The position numbers were made by a program, and so were the translations under genes. Shown piece after piece: positions 11,455 through 22,965 of a stretch of 64,000 nt of DNA. Origin of the DNA: Isoetes taiwanensis (lineage: Eukaryota > Streptophyta > Lycopodiopsida > Isoetales > Isoetaceae); assembly GCA_021234155.1 (NCBI GenBank), contig JAJEKV010000036.1, positions 754,777-818,776 on the forward strand. The letters are read 5' to 3'. Below the pieces are notes generated by a model. That model worked only from the letters and a program-made list of their open reading frames with translations, did not search any database and was not told the origin of the DNA. The number at the start of each line of letters is the position of its first letter. Within the stretch, counting starts at the first letter, position 1.

Positions 11455-12421
11455 ACATATACTTTTTCTTTTAGTTCTGCAGCCTTAAGTATTTCATATT
11501 ATGACTGATATGCTTTAAGCATATAGGAACTTGTTGTGGTAAGCTGGTTACTCTATGATGTAGAAAATACAAAAAAAAATGAAAAAAGAATTTTGAAAAA
11601 ATAGAGTCATATCTATTGTCATCTAGGCTCACGTTTTTTGCTAAAATATGCTTTCTGGCTTAAAATAATATTTCATAGATCAGCTTTCAAAATGTAAAGT
11701 ATTGCTAAATACGGATGCAAATAGATGAAAGATAAGCTTAAGTGGAATCAGAAATAGCTCAAGATGAAAACATTATCTGAAAAAATCTTGTTGGATATAA
11801 GAGATAGTCTCTAAAAAAAAGGTGGATAAGGGTAAAATATTGGTTTGCACAATATAGCTGTCTGATGCAAATTTCTTTAAGAAAGAGACACTAAAATCAA
11901 GATAGGAGGCATTGTAACAAAAGTGTTGAAGGCATACTAATGTTAGCATTTGCTCTTCTGGTTTCTTTACTAATAGATATTGTTGACTAGGGATTGTGCA
12001 TAATATTGGCCTACAGCTTGGATAGCTCTTGTATAGTGTCTCCCATTGTTTATCTCCTTTCTATTTAAGGAGCTGATAAGTCTATACATGTCAGGATAGC
12101 CTGTGCATGGATAGATGTCTGGACCATGGTAAATGGTCTGGACCTGTATATATTCCGTGATTTCAGTTTGCTGGTTTAACTGGCAGTGAACAATTGGGCA
12201 GCACTATACATTTGCTATTAAGGCTAAATTTTCTATATAAATAGGAATTGATCATGAAACGGAAACATGAACCATAAGAGTTTTGCAAAAGGTTTTTGTA
12301 ATGTCATGTAGATAATATGATAGTGCTGATTACTACCATTCATGGTATATGAACCATTCATAGCTAATGACTTTACTTTATGTTATAGGAAGGATGCACA
12401 AATACAAACAGGCAAGCCCTC
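11455..12421 (+). other. Element-internal spacer
   Basis: This is an AT-rich part of the family A element with no supported frame. A short inverted motif (GGACCATGG/GGTCTGGACC) lies near 12118-12150. It could be an intron between the upstream ORFs and the ORF at 12.4 kb. Confidence 0.4.
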
Positions 12422-13774
12422 ATGGCAAATAGCAGCAACATGGAGGGGCCCAATGCCCCCAATGAATGGTGTGCTGAACTAAGAGCACATGGTTATAATC
12501 TTTTGGGACGCCCTGCTCCAAATATGGCAGTTCAAACAGTGCTGGCTTGCATTCTGAGTCCGGACTTGCATCAATATATCATCCAAAAGGAGGTCAATGT
12601 TCCTAACAGTGACCATTCAGCCATTATTCATATGGGTATGAGCAATTTTCTTACAATGGTTGCTGGTTTCGCAAAAAAATAATTCTGATGATCGGAAGCC
12701 GCAAGGGAATTATTGATGTACCGATATAGCAGACTACCTATTGCACAATTTAAGGCAACTGAAAGGGAGGCAGCAAACCTGAAAGTATTTGTTAAGTGTC
12801 TTACAGCACTCGAAAGGGCTAATGGGGTTAAGTTCACCTTTCCGTCCAACAAAAAAGCTCGCGGCAAAGCCCCTGCTGCGCAAGCTACTGTGGTAACTGG
12901 CAGCCTAATCAATAACTGTCTTTTCAGTGTTAATATGCTACCAGAGGAATATAGGAATGCCTTTAATACCAACAATGGCAGTGACGGATCTGAAAAGACC
13001 AACATTATGGCAGATGAAGATGAAAGACCTCCAATTGCAATGCTGAATCTCTTTAACTGTGGGAGGTTTCCAGTAATGTCTCAAAGGGAAGTTGAATCAC
13101 ATGGCGAACAGTTTAAGCAAGCTTTATGGAAAAGCAAAAATCTGGGTGTTCTTGCCCCTATAAGTGTTGAGGCATGGAAAAAACTTGCTAACATTTCTGA
13201 TGATGATGTTAAACGGGCGTTCGAGGATGCTGACAACTGTATCAGAAAAGTGGATAAGCTTGAGGTTGTACTGCCTTTCCCGGCAAAGTGTTTCGGATTG
13301 GAATGTAGTAACAGCATGGCCATTTGTATTGGCCAGAAGGGACATCAGGCCAGAATTGATGAGAAAAGGCATGACTTCTACATTAAAAAAATGTGGAGGA
13401 CACTATGCCCATTTATTAAATGTACATGTGGAAAAATAGCCAAGGAAAATGGGGAATGCCCTGATACCATAATATGGCTAGACCATAGCGTGTGGTATCT
13501 CATGAACAACTTAGAGATGGCATGGCCTAAATTGCCTACCATGGTCAGGTTTGGATTTTTCTGCTCTTTGCTGTCCACTAAACCACTACAAAATGCCGTT
13601 ATTGCCTTTTTAGGGTACCTCAGGGTAAGGGACACGATGATACAAATGGCCATCAAATATTCAGAAGACCCGGGTACTGATCTGAACATGGAATCTGGGA
13701 ACAGTAGACTCACTGACATTTTGGAAAAAACTATAAAGCCGCTGAAGTTTCTCATTGTAAAGCAACAAGAGTGA
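12422..13774 (+). pseudogene. Family A large ORF of unknown function, interrupted
   Basis: A frame from ATG 12422 (MANSSNMEGPNAPNEW) runs to a stop at 12680. The same frame reopens from 12713 to 13774 (353 codons). The gap lies at an A7 run. Another frame is open across it (KKIILMIGSRKGIID), so two compensating indels probably broke one protein of about 450 residues. The second part has a Lys-rich patch (NKKARGKAPA near 47-56), a Cys-containing segment (CPFIKCTCGK near residue 233) and a helical C-terminus. It may be a nucleocapsid-like or DNA-binding partner of the RT by position, but no family can be named. Confidence 0.55.
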
Positions 13775-13865
13775 ACAACAGACCGATCTTAGCGTTAGAA
13801 CGAAAAGCGTGTGATGAGCGGATAGCCCAAACTGTTCCATTATTATGCCACCTCGTCTATATAAA

Positions 13866-14018
13866 ATGCCTGGATCTGGCAGCCATATGGCCACTGGTAA
13901 CCATGATGATGAAATTATACAGATTGATGATTCCAGTCAGGACAACAAATCTGTTACAAAGAAGTACACGCCGGTATGCAGATCATATGACGTTGAGAAT
14001 AGGGACTTTGACATATAA
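13866..14018 (+). CDS. Small acidic ORF in family A
   Basis: ATG at 13866 opens a 50-residue frame beginning MPGSGSHMATGNHDDEII and ending at TAA 14016-14018. It is Asp/Ser-rich in the middle (QIDDSSQDNKS). An overlapping frame (13771-14064) is longer but looks less protein-like. Function is unknown. It may be the N-terminal exon of the RT protein that starts downstream. Confidence 0.3.
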   Translation: MPGSGSHMATGNHDDEIIQIDDSSQDNKSVTKKYTPVCRSYDVENRDFDI

Positions 14019-14240
14019 AGCGGGACTTAAAGGTATGAATACAAACCATTCTGTTGATGTATAACATCTTTATATTCATTCTTTTCTTTGACGAAATACT
14101 TAGAATTGTAAAATTACATACATTATGCTGCTATATGATGTCTATAATATATATATTTCTTCCTTTCGTAATAAAAAGGAAAATAATTAATAACATGAAA
14201 GGGGGTAGGGGAACACTCCTAATACATACAGCTTGAGAAA

Positions 14241-16425
14241 ATGCCTTCAAGGGCATTACATTTGAAAACTGATCTCATTGATCACTTGATACAAAACGTG
14301 TTACAGATGAAGGCCAGAACCCTAGTTCTTAATGAGGAAGGGAGATGGAAGCTTACCCTGTCCAATGAGAAAGATAAAAAGAAGTTTATACACTTCGCTA
14401 TTTTTCTAATTTGGTCGACAACAAGCTGAAAAATTAGCATGTTCTTTAAAAATCAGCTGCAAGCTTGCTTTGGGGAGAAGGGTTTGATCCTTTATGAATG
14501 CTCCACTTTTGGATGGAGATATGTTGACAATTTAAAAAGCATTTTCTACAAGCCCAAAGTTATTTTTGCACAGAAGGGTGAACTGATATGCCCATGCAAT
14601 AATCCGACTTTGGCAAGATTTGTTGATCATGACACTGGCCATATCAGGACTACATGCCTTGACATTATACACAATGTATCTCTAAGAGATTGCTTTGTCA
14701 AAGGCTTGAATCACATCCCGGATCAACCATTTACCCTACAACAGTTCAAAAGGGAAATGAGAAATACTGTTGATCAATTCTTCATGTTGCACAGATTCTC
14801 ATTTCGAGACAATGAGTCCGACCCGATTAAAAGATGCAAGGACGAAATACTTAAGGAAGCCAAACATGAGGCTAAAAAACTGATCAATGATAACAGGGAC
14901 AGCAAATGCAAATTTCTAGCAAATGATGATGAGGTACAAAAAAATGTTAAATGGCTCAAGGAGCACTTCTATATATCTGGTATCGACAAGGCAGCTAATA
15001 ATGCATCCTTTATTTGCCCTGTGCACATTAGAAGGGAAGCCTATAAAAGATTAAACAGCCACGACTTTGAAAAGATTTGAGGCCAATCCTAAAGATATCG
15101 CTAATAATATAGAAAAAGAACTTAAGACTATGATTGAGGAAAACAATTGTAACTGTACTGAGCTTCCGTACCTATTGGGCACCTACAAGGCCCATAAGAG
15201 GGAATACAGGTGGATAACGAACGCACACAATACTATTTTCTCTAGTACTGCTTCTCTGATTGCTGCTGGATTGAACACTATATTGGAGATATGGCCAAGG
15301 GTCTGCCATGAGAAGTGCGCCATATTTAACCTGTTTGGCCAGCAAAAAATTAAAGCATCATGGGTTATTAGTTCAATATATGACTTGATCTGTAACTTAC
15401 CTAAACAGATAGACGATGTTTTCGTCTGTGACATCACCAAATGCTTTGAGAATATACCATTAAAAGGCGAACATGGTATTGGTTCCATTATACATGAAGT
15501 CTGCAGTTTGGCATGGAAAAGCCAAATAGATATTAACAATAAGAATAAAATGTGGTACAACTTCAAAGGTATGGACAAGGTCGAGGTTAAGTGGAAGAAT
15601 GTCGACCCAAAAGGAAAAAAGTGGACACTGATGGATCAAGATCAGTTTGTTAAAATCAACATATGGTTGTTGAACAATTGCTTCCTAAGCATGGGTGAAG
15701 GAATTTGGCGGCAAAGTAAGGGTATACCAATGGGTTTCCCTTGCAGCCCAGCATGGTGCAATCTCTATCTAGCCATGTTCGAACTGAAGTTTATACTCAA
15801 TCTTGCTAGGAAAGGTAAAAGGTTGGAAGCTGCTTCCTTCAGCAACACGTTTAGGTACATGGATGATCTCATTGGCATCAACAGTTATTACATGAGACAG
15901 TGCCTAGGACTGAACAGTGAAAATATGCAATATGAAAGTATGCAATATGAAGTGATATATGATCTTGACATACTTAAAATCAAGGATGAAACGGAATACT
16001 GGATGTTGGATCAGAATACAAAGATTGGCAGAAAGGTTAACTTTCTCAATATGACAATTGAGGTCATCAACCGTTTCAAAGGAACTTATTGTACCTATAG
16101 ATTTGACAAAAGGGACAGCTTACCTTTTGAAGCCACCAAATTCATACATGCAAGTGGCTGCAGACCATACATAATGGCCTGCAATGTGATTATGTCGCAA
16201 GTCATGCCATATATGTATGTGCATAGTAACCCTATACTTGCTGCAGAGGACCTGTTTAGACTTGTCTGCACATTTGTCAGCAAAGGCTTCAATATAAAGG
16301 ATGTCTGGAAATCATTGAACAAAGTCTGCAAGAATATGGATTTTCCTGGTCTGCAATATGATGCTGGTACACTGAGAACCGAACTTATAAAATACAGGTA
16401 CTTCTTACTGTTATACTTCTTTTAG
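14241..16425 (+). pseudogene. Penelope-like reverse transcriptase of family A
   Basis: The frame starts at ATG 14241. It meets one in-frame TGA at 14427, continues to 15080, then shifts by one base near 15075 and runs open to 16425. The N-terminal part (14439-15080) has a CPCNN...GHIRTTCLDII...KGLNHI block that is also conserved in the minus-strand copies at 36.9-41 kb. In the downstream frame, residues 26-60 hold the RT1/2-like LGTYKAHKREYRW. Residues 120-130 hold DITKCFENIPL (first catalytic Asp). GIPMGFPCSP is at about 219-228. YMDD at 264-267 carries the other two Asp. KVNFLNMTIEV follows, as in PLE-type RTs. A C-terminal helical thumb (SQVMPYMYVHSN, then FVSKGFN) resembles that of Penelope-like RTs. 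The protein ends soon after, with no GIY-YIG endonuclease. RNA-templated DNA synthesis is the expected activity. Confidence 0.82.
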
Positions 16426-16460
16426 TTAATGTTATTGGTTAAAAAGAACAAATAGGAGAT

Positions 16461-16545
16461 GTGGAGGGTCCCTATGTATATAGGGATCCTTCCGCATCCC
16501 TATATGCTTAAAAATAAGGTACCCTCCGCACCTCCCGGTAGGAGG
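16461..16545 (+). other. Structured 3' end of family A
   Basis: Nested inverted repeats fold into two hairpins. GGAGGGT (about 16463) pairs with ACCCTCC (16521), enclosing TCCCTAT-GTAT-ATAGGGA (16469-16486). Then comes CCTCC-CGGTA-GGAGG (16531-16545). The copy at the window start (about 158-241) is identical. A 3' UTR structure recognised by the element's own RT is a reasonable inference. No hammerhead ribozyme core was found. Confidence 0.6.
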
Positions 16546-16599
16546 TAGGGTTAAAAAAATAGATATATATATCCTTATATCTCTTATCACTCATATATA

Positions 16600-16860
16600 T
16601 ACAATTATATGAGCTCTACCAACATGTTGGTAGAGATTGATCTCGGCCGTCCATCTATGAGATGGACGGTCGAGACGATGACACCTCGTATCACCCCAAG
16701 CAGCCCCCTGATTTGGGGCTTTTAATCTCGACCCTTGAAATTGGGGCATTTCATCTCGACCGTCCATATATTGTGTGTAGAGTGTGTGTAGACATTTTAA
16801 TCCTGGCCGTCCATTTTAGATCTGGACGGCCCACAACAAAAGCCCCAAATTCTAGAGATA
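16600..16860 (+). repeat. R-family repeat block, copy 2
   Basis: This resumes the R sequence after the family A insertion: ATATATACAATTATATG, then TTGGTAGAGATTGATCTCGG, then GGCCGTCCATCT dyads (about 16645-16672 and 16804-16831). It ends with CCCACAACAAAAGCCCCAA near 16850. The middle contains CCTGATTTGGGGCTTTTAAT, which is also present at 24633. It again precedes exon-like sequence. Confidence 0.7.
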
Positions 16861-18844
16861 TGAGGGCGATGGCTTCGGCTATGGCGTGACGCCGCTTTGT
16901 TTGCTGCCCGCAGGAAGGCAAATCGCCTCTCAATTCATTTCAACACGAAAAAGTGGAAACCCTCTTCGTCTGTTTCTGTAGGCATGTTTTCTCGGAATAC
17001 TGGTAGCATTCTACCTTTGGGGGCACACCCGTCTTAATCGCATGTTAATTGATTTTGTTAATCAACACAAGTGGACAGATGCTTCGTCGATGTGCGGGCT
17101 AGGGGCTAAAATCTGCTCTGCAGCTCTGTTTTTCAGTCCTTTGTTTTTGTATGGTGCTTGCTTATGTTGCAACTTCCCTGACTTCCATCACGTATACAGG
17201 TGCTTCTTGGTGCATTTCCGATTGTTGTTGCGGGACCTGGACGGAATTTATTCAACAGATTAGGTGAAATGGATATTTTTTTTCCATTTTTGCAGTTCCA
17301 TATTCGACATTCCCATAGAGATATATTTGTATAGTTTAATTAGGATGTTTTAAAAGATTTATGTATTTTGAAACTACCATTTCAGGTCAAATTTCCAGTT
17401 TGCCTGGCATGGGAAGAGTGGGCTCGTGCCGTTGATCAACCAAAATGGTTTCTGCAATGTGTTTTTGCTCAGAAGATCTTTGAAAGAGAGGTTCGCATCT
17501 CATATTGGGATAAAATCAAGCAGGTAATATCTACTAGCTTGAGCCACATACAGAACTTATTGCTCAGGAATCTAGTTCTCAGCAAATAGATGGTGGTTTC
17601 ACCATATTTACATTTGTTCACCTTATGCAGAATCTCTAGTCAACCCCAAAAGCTTATAGAGCTCTTACTGCCAAAAAATGTTCCAAATATTAAATTTATG
17701 AACAGAGTTGAAGGGCTGATCTAATATCAACAGTTAAAATTAATTCATTCGTGACATGCAATTGTAACTTCAGGCTTAGGTGTTGCCGTGCCGCCTATGG
17801 ACAACTCATTTCAAAATTGTGCCAGACCAGTCATCTCAAGTAACTTCCATTGATGCATGTCTTTAAAGTCAATTTGCAGATGAAGTTTTTGGAGTTGTCA
17901 TGTTTGCTCATCTTACCCAGGTGTTCGGGAATGCCATACACCTGGGAATGCCATAAGCAAAACTGTGATTAACTAATGTGAAAGTTGTGTTGGGCGAAGG
18001 ACCTGCTACTTTATGACAGAATTGTACAGGGAAGAAGATATAAATTTGAATCAAATAGACCAGGTGCAATTTTGTTTGAAGGATCTGCAGGCAATTAATG
18101 GGATATGAGCTGTGTAATTTTTGCAATGGAGAAATAGCAGGCTTGCGTACAAGTGTAAGAATCTGAAACCCCATCATCTGCACAATTCTTTACGTAAGAT
18201 GTGCTTGATAGAAAATGTTGGGATGGTGCTAAACATGCAAAAAAGCTATTGCATCTTTCAAAAGCTAATACGAACCACTTTTTGCAGTGCTTGTGGAGGT
18301 CGAAGCTTTCCCTTTGAGGTGAAGTTTTCTCTGTGAGTTGTTTTTATTCTTTTAAAACATGCTTTAAAACCGTGCTCTTACAGGGTTTTGATACGACCTA
18401 ACAAGCCATGGATTCTCACTTACTTGAATTAGGTTAGCTTTAAAATCTGTCCCCATTGCTATCTATATTCTATATCTCATGATTCGCATGTGTACTATAG
18501 TGTTTTGATCTTGTTGTAAAATTTGTCTTACCTTTATGCCTGCTCTGTGAGAAAATTCCAAGCCCAAATGGATAGTCTACGATAGATTGTGCGGTGGTGT
18601 CGGAGCTGTTGACAGTGCAGTTCACTATTTGAAGTTAACACATTTGAGCTTACGCCCGTGGTTGTTTATTATTTCCTGGCTGCCCTCGGTTCATGTATAT
18701 AATATTCTTTTGTGCTCCATGAAGGAAAACAAGTTCATTGTGTCGGTGAATTCATTGGCCTGATTTCATTGCTCATAGGTTGAGGCAGACGAACATGGTA
18801 CTGACCTCCAAATTACTGAGGTTCGAACTGCCAGGAAGTCATAA
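16861..18844 (+). other. Exon-like pieces of unidentified gene(s) downstream of R copy 2
   Basis: The clearest piece is 17386-17523, between a TTTCAG acceptor and a CAG|GTAATA donor. It reads VKFPVCLAWEEWARAVDQ, then KWFLQCVFAQKIFEREVR, then SYWDKIKQ. Further short frames with plausible acceptors occur at 18288-18335 (CSACGGRSFPFEVKF) and 18779-18844 (VEADEHGTDLQITEVRTARK followed by TAA). I do not recognise the product. All are on the + strand, like the R block, so this may be one spliced gene, dead or alive, or captured fragments. Confidence 0.4.
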
Positions 18845-19238
18845 CAGGAGTGGAGCCTCTTTTTACACCGACTTGAATGTTTGTCAGACAACAATCTGTG
18901 ATTTTTAGCCTGCCTTAGATTATATTAGATGAGAATTAAGTATCTGCTACTTGGAATGAAGCACTAGATAAAAAATGTGTTGTTCCTTATTCAACTTTTC
19001 TTTTTCTCTCATCCAATGCAATTTGTGAAGAACGGGAAAAATGGATAGGAGACTCTTTGTTTTCAACAGGTTTTATGGGAACAAATGTTTCAGTCCAGCA
19101 GCTATTCCATCAACATAGTCTATCAATGCATTGCAGATGGCCTTAACACTGTGATGTGTACACAAGTTGTTTCACTTCTATAATTTGTTTGTTTGTTTGT
19201 TTGTTCTGCTCTCAGTTCATATCTACCTTCTTACAGAA

Positions 19239-20340
19239 GATGAAAGCTGGCAGTCCTAAGGTAAAGCTCCAGTTTCTAAGCATAGCTTGGGAAAGAAAAT
19301 ACTATTCGATTGTTTTGCTGCAGTAAATATACAGACATTCCTCTTGCCCTTTTTTCTGCAAGTCTAGGGCTGTGTTTAAGGAGTTCCAGAGTAATCGGAC
19401 GTTGGGGTAACTACCATATTTAGAGTTGTAAGAGTAGTTTTTTTGAAGGGCACGCTGCTGCAAGGTAAATAGTTTAGGGGTAACATTGAAGGATCGCTAC
19501 ACAGGTGGATGCAAAATATGAGCATCTTTTCTGTGGAGTAATGGCAGCAGACATGGCGAGCTTTTTGTTTATCGTATCTCTCCTTGAAATCAATGATCCA
19601 TTATCTTTCCAAGGCCCTCTCAACTTTTTAAGGTCAGTATATTTCTGTGACTTGATGCACTTATTGACATGACCACAATCACTGGCTGGACAACCAATGG
19701 AATTCTATTTTTTGACTCTAAAGATCAGGTTAATGTCGTTTTAACCTTTGATGTTTCTAAACGTAGTCCATTTCCCAAAGGCTTTGGGCATTCTATATTA
19801 CTGAGTAAATTTGAGGCATTCTATTCTATTGAGTAAATTTGGAACAGTCACTAGGCATTTATGCCTTGAACCATGCAAGGGCACACGTTATACTGCTAGA
19901 GTTGTCAGGTAGTGTTCAACTCTAGTGTTTACTTTTTTTGTTGTCTCTATTTGCCTTCAGTATTTTGACTTCTTGCAGTTCTGTTTGCTTTATAAGCTTT
20001 TGTCTCTAAACTGACCAGAGACTTGCTTTTTGCAGAAATGCTCGTGGCATTTGTTTTTTAAGGACTCTTCAACAAAAGATTGCCATGCTTCAATATGGTC
20101 AGATCATATGTGTTGGTCCACAATCCTTTAAGATATTAAAATGTCTCAAATGATGCATGTGGAGAGCCAGTTTCAAACAGTCGTACAACTTGCCAATTTT
20201 CGCATCTTAGTTGATGACCACCCTCTAGAAGAACTGCTTTATTTATCTGTTCAGAACTTTATTCCCACATATGCGGTGGGAGTTGGCAGTGGGTCTGTTC
20301 CTTTCAAATCTTTATCCTCTGCTTTGTGGTATGACATGTA
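19239..20340 (+). other. Further exon-like pieces, unidentified
   Basis: 19504-19633 reads VDAKYEHLFCGVMAADMASF and on to FQGPLNFLR, between an ACAG acceptor and an AAG|GTCAGT donor. 20036-20145 and 20141-20341 are open (NARGICFLRTLQQKIAML; VVQLANFRILVDDHPLEELL). Splicing between them is not certain and the product is unknown. Upstream, 19185-19205 is a short TTTG repeat. Confidence 0.35.
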
Positions 20341-21444
20341 AGATGATATGCAGATTGAAGCTCCGAATTGATCGGCTCTAGCTTGACAACCAGTTGCATG
20401 CAACTCCAATGACAGTAATATTTAGTCCATAGGATAATGCCAAACAAGCAGAGTTCGTCTTGAGATGCTCTATAACTACTTAAGATGATGGAGTTTCTGA
20501 CCATTATATGTACCGATATATTGAAATGCATTTGAGCCACCCACATGTGCATAATATTCTATTTATACTGATATGTAACATCTCCAGGGTCTGAGCATAC
20601 CAAATATGCCTTAACTCATCAATATTCAGGAGGCAATCATTTGGGGTATTCATGAGCTAACAAGCAGCCAGTCAAAAGCTGTTGCCTGATAACTTGCCTT
20701 GCAACCCTCTTATTTTGCTTATATCTGAGGTTGTGCAAGTGCACTTATTGTTTATTTCATGGGAGACAGATGTAGCTTTTCATTTTCTAACTTGACACCA
20801 AGTGCAGATATATCAGCATTGGACTGTTCATGTACTGAACAAAGCATAAAATGAGCCTTTTTAGATACAACTTACAATCTTTTGCTCTTCGAGTTCCATT
20901 GTGATGCTGCTTGCTTCTGTTCATGCAGGGAACAACTTTTTTGGACTTGAGGACCAACTTTGCTGCCTCAAGCAAGCGATGAAGATCATCAAAGGCACAA
21001 ATAACTGCAAGTCTACCAATTTGTAGGAAGGTTGCCACAACATTAAGAACCAAAATCCACAGGTGATAACCGGTAGCATGTTTTGAAGATACTACAAACT
21101 ATTTCCAAGCAGTTGTGATTGCTTCAGAGCGAAAAGGCTAAAACTCTTGAAGAAACTGAACAGACCATATATGGATCTGGGAAAATTACAGAATATGCAT
21201 ATGCAAAATGCATATTGAAGTTAGGCATGTTGCACTTGCTTTTCATGTATGCATTACTTGGAACAAGACAATTAATGCAAAACACAACCATCATGTATGT
21301 AGGTGAACCATTGTTCCAAATTTTGCTAATTATAATTTGCTTGGTAAAGAGCAATGTAGGTATAACGTGTTGTTGATATAACATTTTGAATGTGGTGTGC
21401 AGTACATTGCTCTAGATTTAAACTTATCCAATATACATTATAAG

Positions 21445-21532
21445 CGATGCAAATAATTGGCTATATATGTATTCACGTCAAATCCCATGGATGCAAATAA
21501 TTGGCTATATATGTATTCACGTCAAATCCCAT
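21445..21532. repeat. Perfect 44-bp tandem duplication
   Basis: GATGCAAATAATTGGC through CAAATCCCATG occurs twice back to back with a period of 44 bp. The copies appear identical, so the event is recent or maintained. Confidence 0.9.
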
Positions 21533-21926
21533 GGCACCAGCCACTAGTGCTTTGGATATAGAGCCCGAACATTTGATGCAATATTCCCAATGGAACTTTC
21601 GAGGAATCTAAGGGAATCTGCAAGAAAATTATTCTGCAAGGAGCCCGTTTATACCTCTCAAAGAGCTTCTCTGGAACATTGTATAATATTGTTAGAAGGT
21701 GGTAAACATGGTAGACTCGCGGCTTACAAACCTCATCTACACAATGACCATAGATCCAGAACAACTTAAACCTGCTGGAAGGAGAAGCAAGCCATCTAGT
21801 TCTCCAGATGGAATGTGCAGGAACAGGGGTGCATATATTTTGCTCTCTTTGTTGTTGCTATTAGATGTTTCTTTACAACAATAGCTACTACAGAGAGGTA
21901 AGTATGTGAAAAAGAAAACCATGTAC

Positions 21927-22230
21927 CAGGGATCAACTGGTGCTAAGTTGTTGCTGAATGAGGGTTATGCCACACTCTCACATAATACCCAAGATACCAT
22001 ATTATTGCGATGCATAGAGGTGGGCACAATTGATTGATGCATTCAAGAAGCATCTTTGGTTTTGTATAAGGGATCAACTGGTGCTAAGTTGTTGCTGAAT
22101 GAGGATAAAGACATAGCAGAAGCAACTTTAATTATGTATGAAGGTTGAGGTTATGCCACATTCTCACATAATACCCAAGATACCATATTATTGCGATGCA
22201 TAGAGGTGGGCACAATTGATTGATGCATTG
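21927..22230. repeat. Two-copy direct repeat with an indel
   Basis: GGGATCAACTGGTGCTAAG begins both copies (about 21929 and 22070). Both end with GATACCATATTATTGCGATG and CACAATTGATTGATGCATT. The second copy has about 45-50 extra bases in its middle. Confidence 0.85.
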
Positions 22231-22789
22231 AATAGGTGATTTTGGTTTAGTGACAGAAGCATTTAAAGAGGCTATGGTTGGATAAAACACAGTTATAGCA
22301 ATTGATAAGCTTATAGTAATTTTTGTTGGTTATTATTGCACACAAGTTGGCCACAGTTGAGGCACTTGAACGCGTGATTCTCTATTTAGTGCAAGCATAT
22401 TAAAGAATGGTTGAACAATGGGCCCATAATTTGTTTTGTGCTTCATACAACCCCATGGACCTCTCGTTTCCTGATTAGTAATGAGGCTAATTAAAACATA
22501 GAGGACTTTCAGAGTGAAGCTTAAAAGTTAAAAAAAAGGATGACGAGCATTAAAATTTCAGACACAACTAAAATTGCATAGTTGTATCAGATTTACAAGC
22601 ATGTACTTAAACCATGCAAAAAGAAATGTGAAACAAAAGAATCTAGGAATAGTCTTGGCCGACAGGTTTTTTGGCCAATTGTGGCATCAAATTTGTACTT
22701 TTTTCAAATTGTTATGATTGCTATGCATAGGTAGATTTGGAGCCAGTGCTCAATACTTTGTGATTTGCGTATTGGGAGACCATAATGCA

Positions 22790-22965
22790 ACTCACTTGAA
22801 TTTGACTTGAACTAACAAAACTTTGTTATTTACCTATGGCTTCTTCTAACTGCATTCTTGGCACTCAACGTAAGATACTCAGCTTGGATTTTAGTCCCAG
22901 ATCTTTATAACCCATGGCTGACAAGCCCATTGATAGTACAAAAACTTGTATATATACAATTATTT
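22790..22965. repeat. R/Q-type repeat with an unoccupied TATA target
   Basis: This resembles 32310-32470: GACTTGAACTAACAAAAC..., then TTTATAACCCATGG, then GATAGTACAAAAACTTGTAT. Here the palindrome continues straight into TATACAATTATTTTATGG. At 32470 the same point is occupied by the family A leader. Confidence 0.65.

Larger units (their letters stand above)
9331..16590 (+). mobile_element. Family A: endonuclease-less Penelope-like retroelement, near full length
   Basis: The unit is about 7.2 kb. Its 5' limit is where similarity to 32461-33490 begins, and its 3' limit is where similarity to 1-275 ends. It contains a 1-kb leader, a SAP-like ORF, an unrecognised ORF near 11.1-11.45 kb, a conserved but broken ORF at 12.4-13.8 kb, a small acidic ORF, and an RT ORF of about 725 codons ending at 16425. 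A folded 3' tail follows. No GIY-YIG, APE-like, RNase H or integrase domain is visible. Both ends fall in a TA-rich palindrome found empty at 24355 and 22945. The RT has one in-frame stop and one frameshift, so this copy looks inactive, but close copies exist. Penelope-like is my assignment from RT motif style. An rvt-type or other PLE-related lineage is possible. Confidence 0.75.
20345..22780. other. Unassigned, with internal tandem duplications
   Basis: No convincing gene is visible. Two duplications stand out and are listed separately at 21445-21532 and 21927-22230. Short frames (for example 21119-21376) have no family signature. Confidence 0.45.

Noticed and set aside
15183-15578. 131-residue minus-strand frame
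   Set aside because: It is antisense to the family A RT between its first blocks, with no independent signature.
9331-16590. Integrated large DNA virus segment
   Set aside because: Copies share defined ends, insert at a repeated target and encode an RT. No capsid, polymerase B or other viral hallmark gene is present.
9331-16590. LTR retrotransposon or group II intron
   Set aside because: No direct terminal repeats, protease, integrase or RNase H is seen, and no group II domain V fold was noticed. The RT motifs look Penelope-like.
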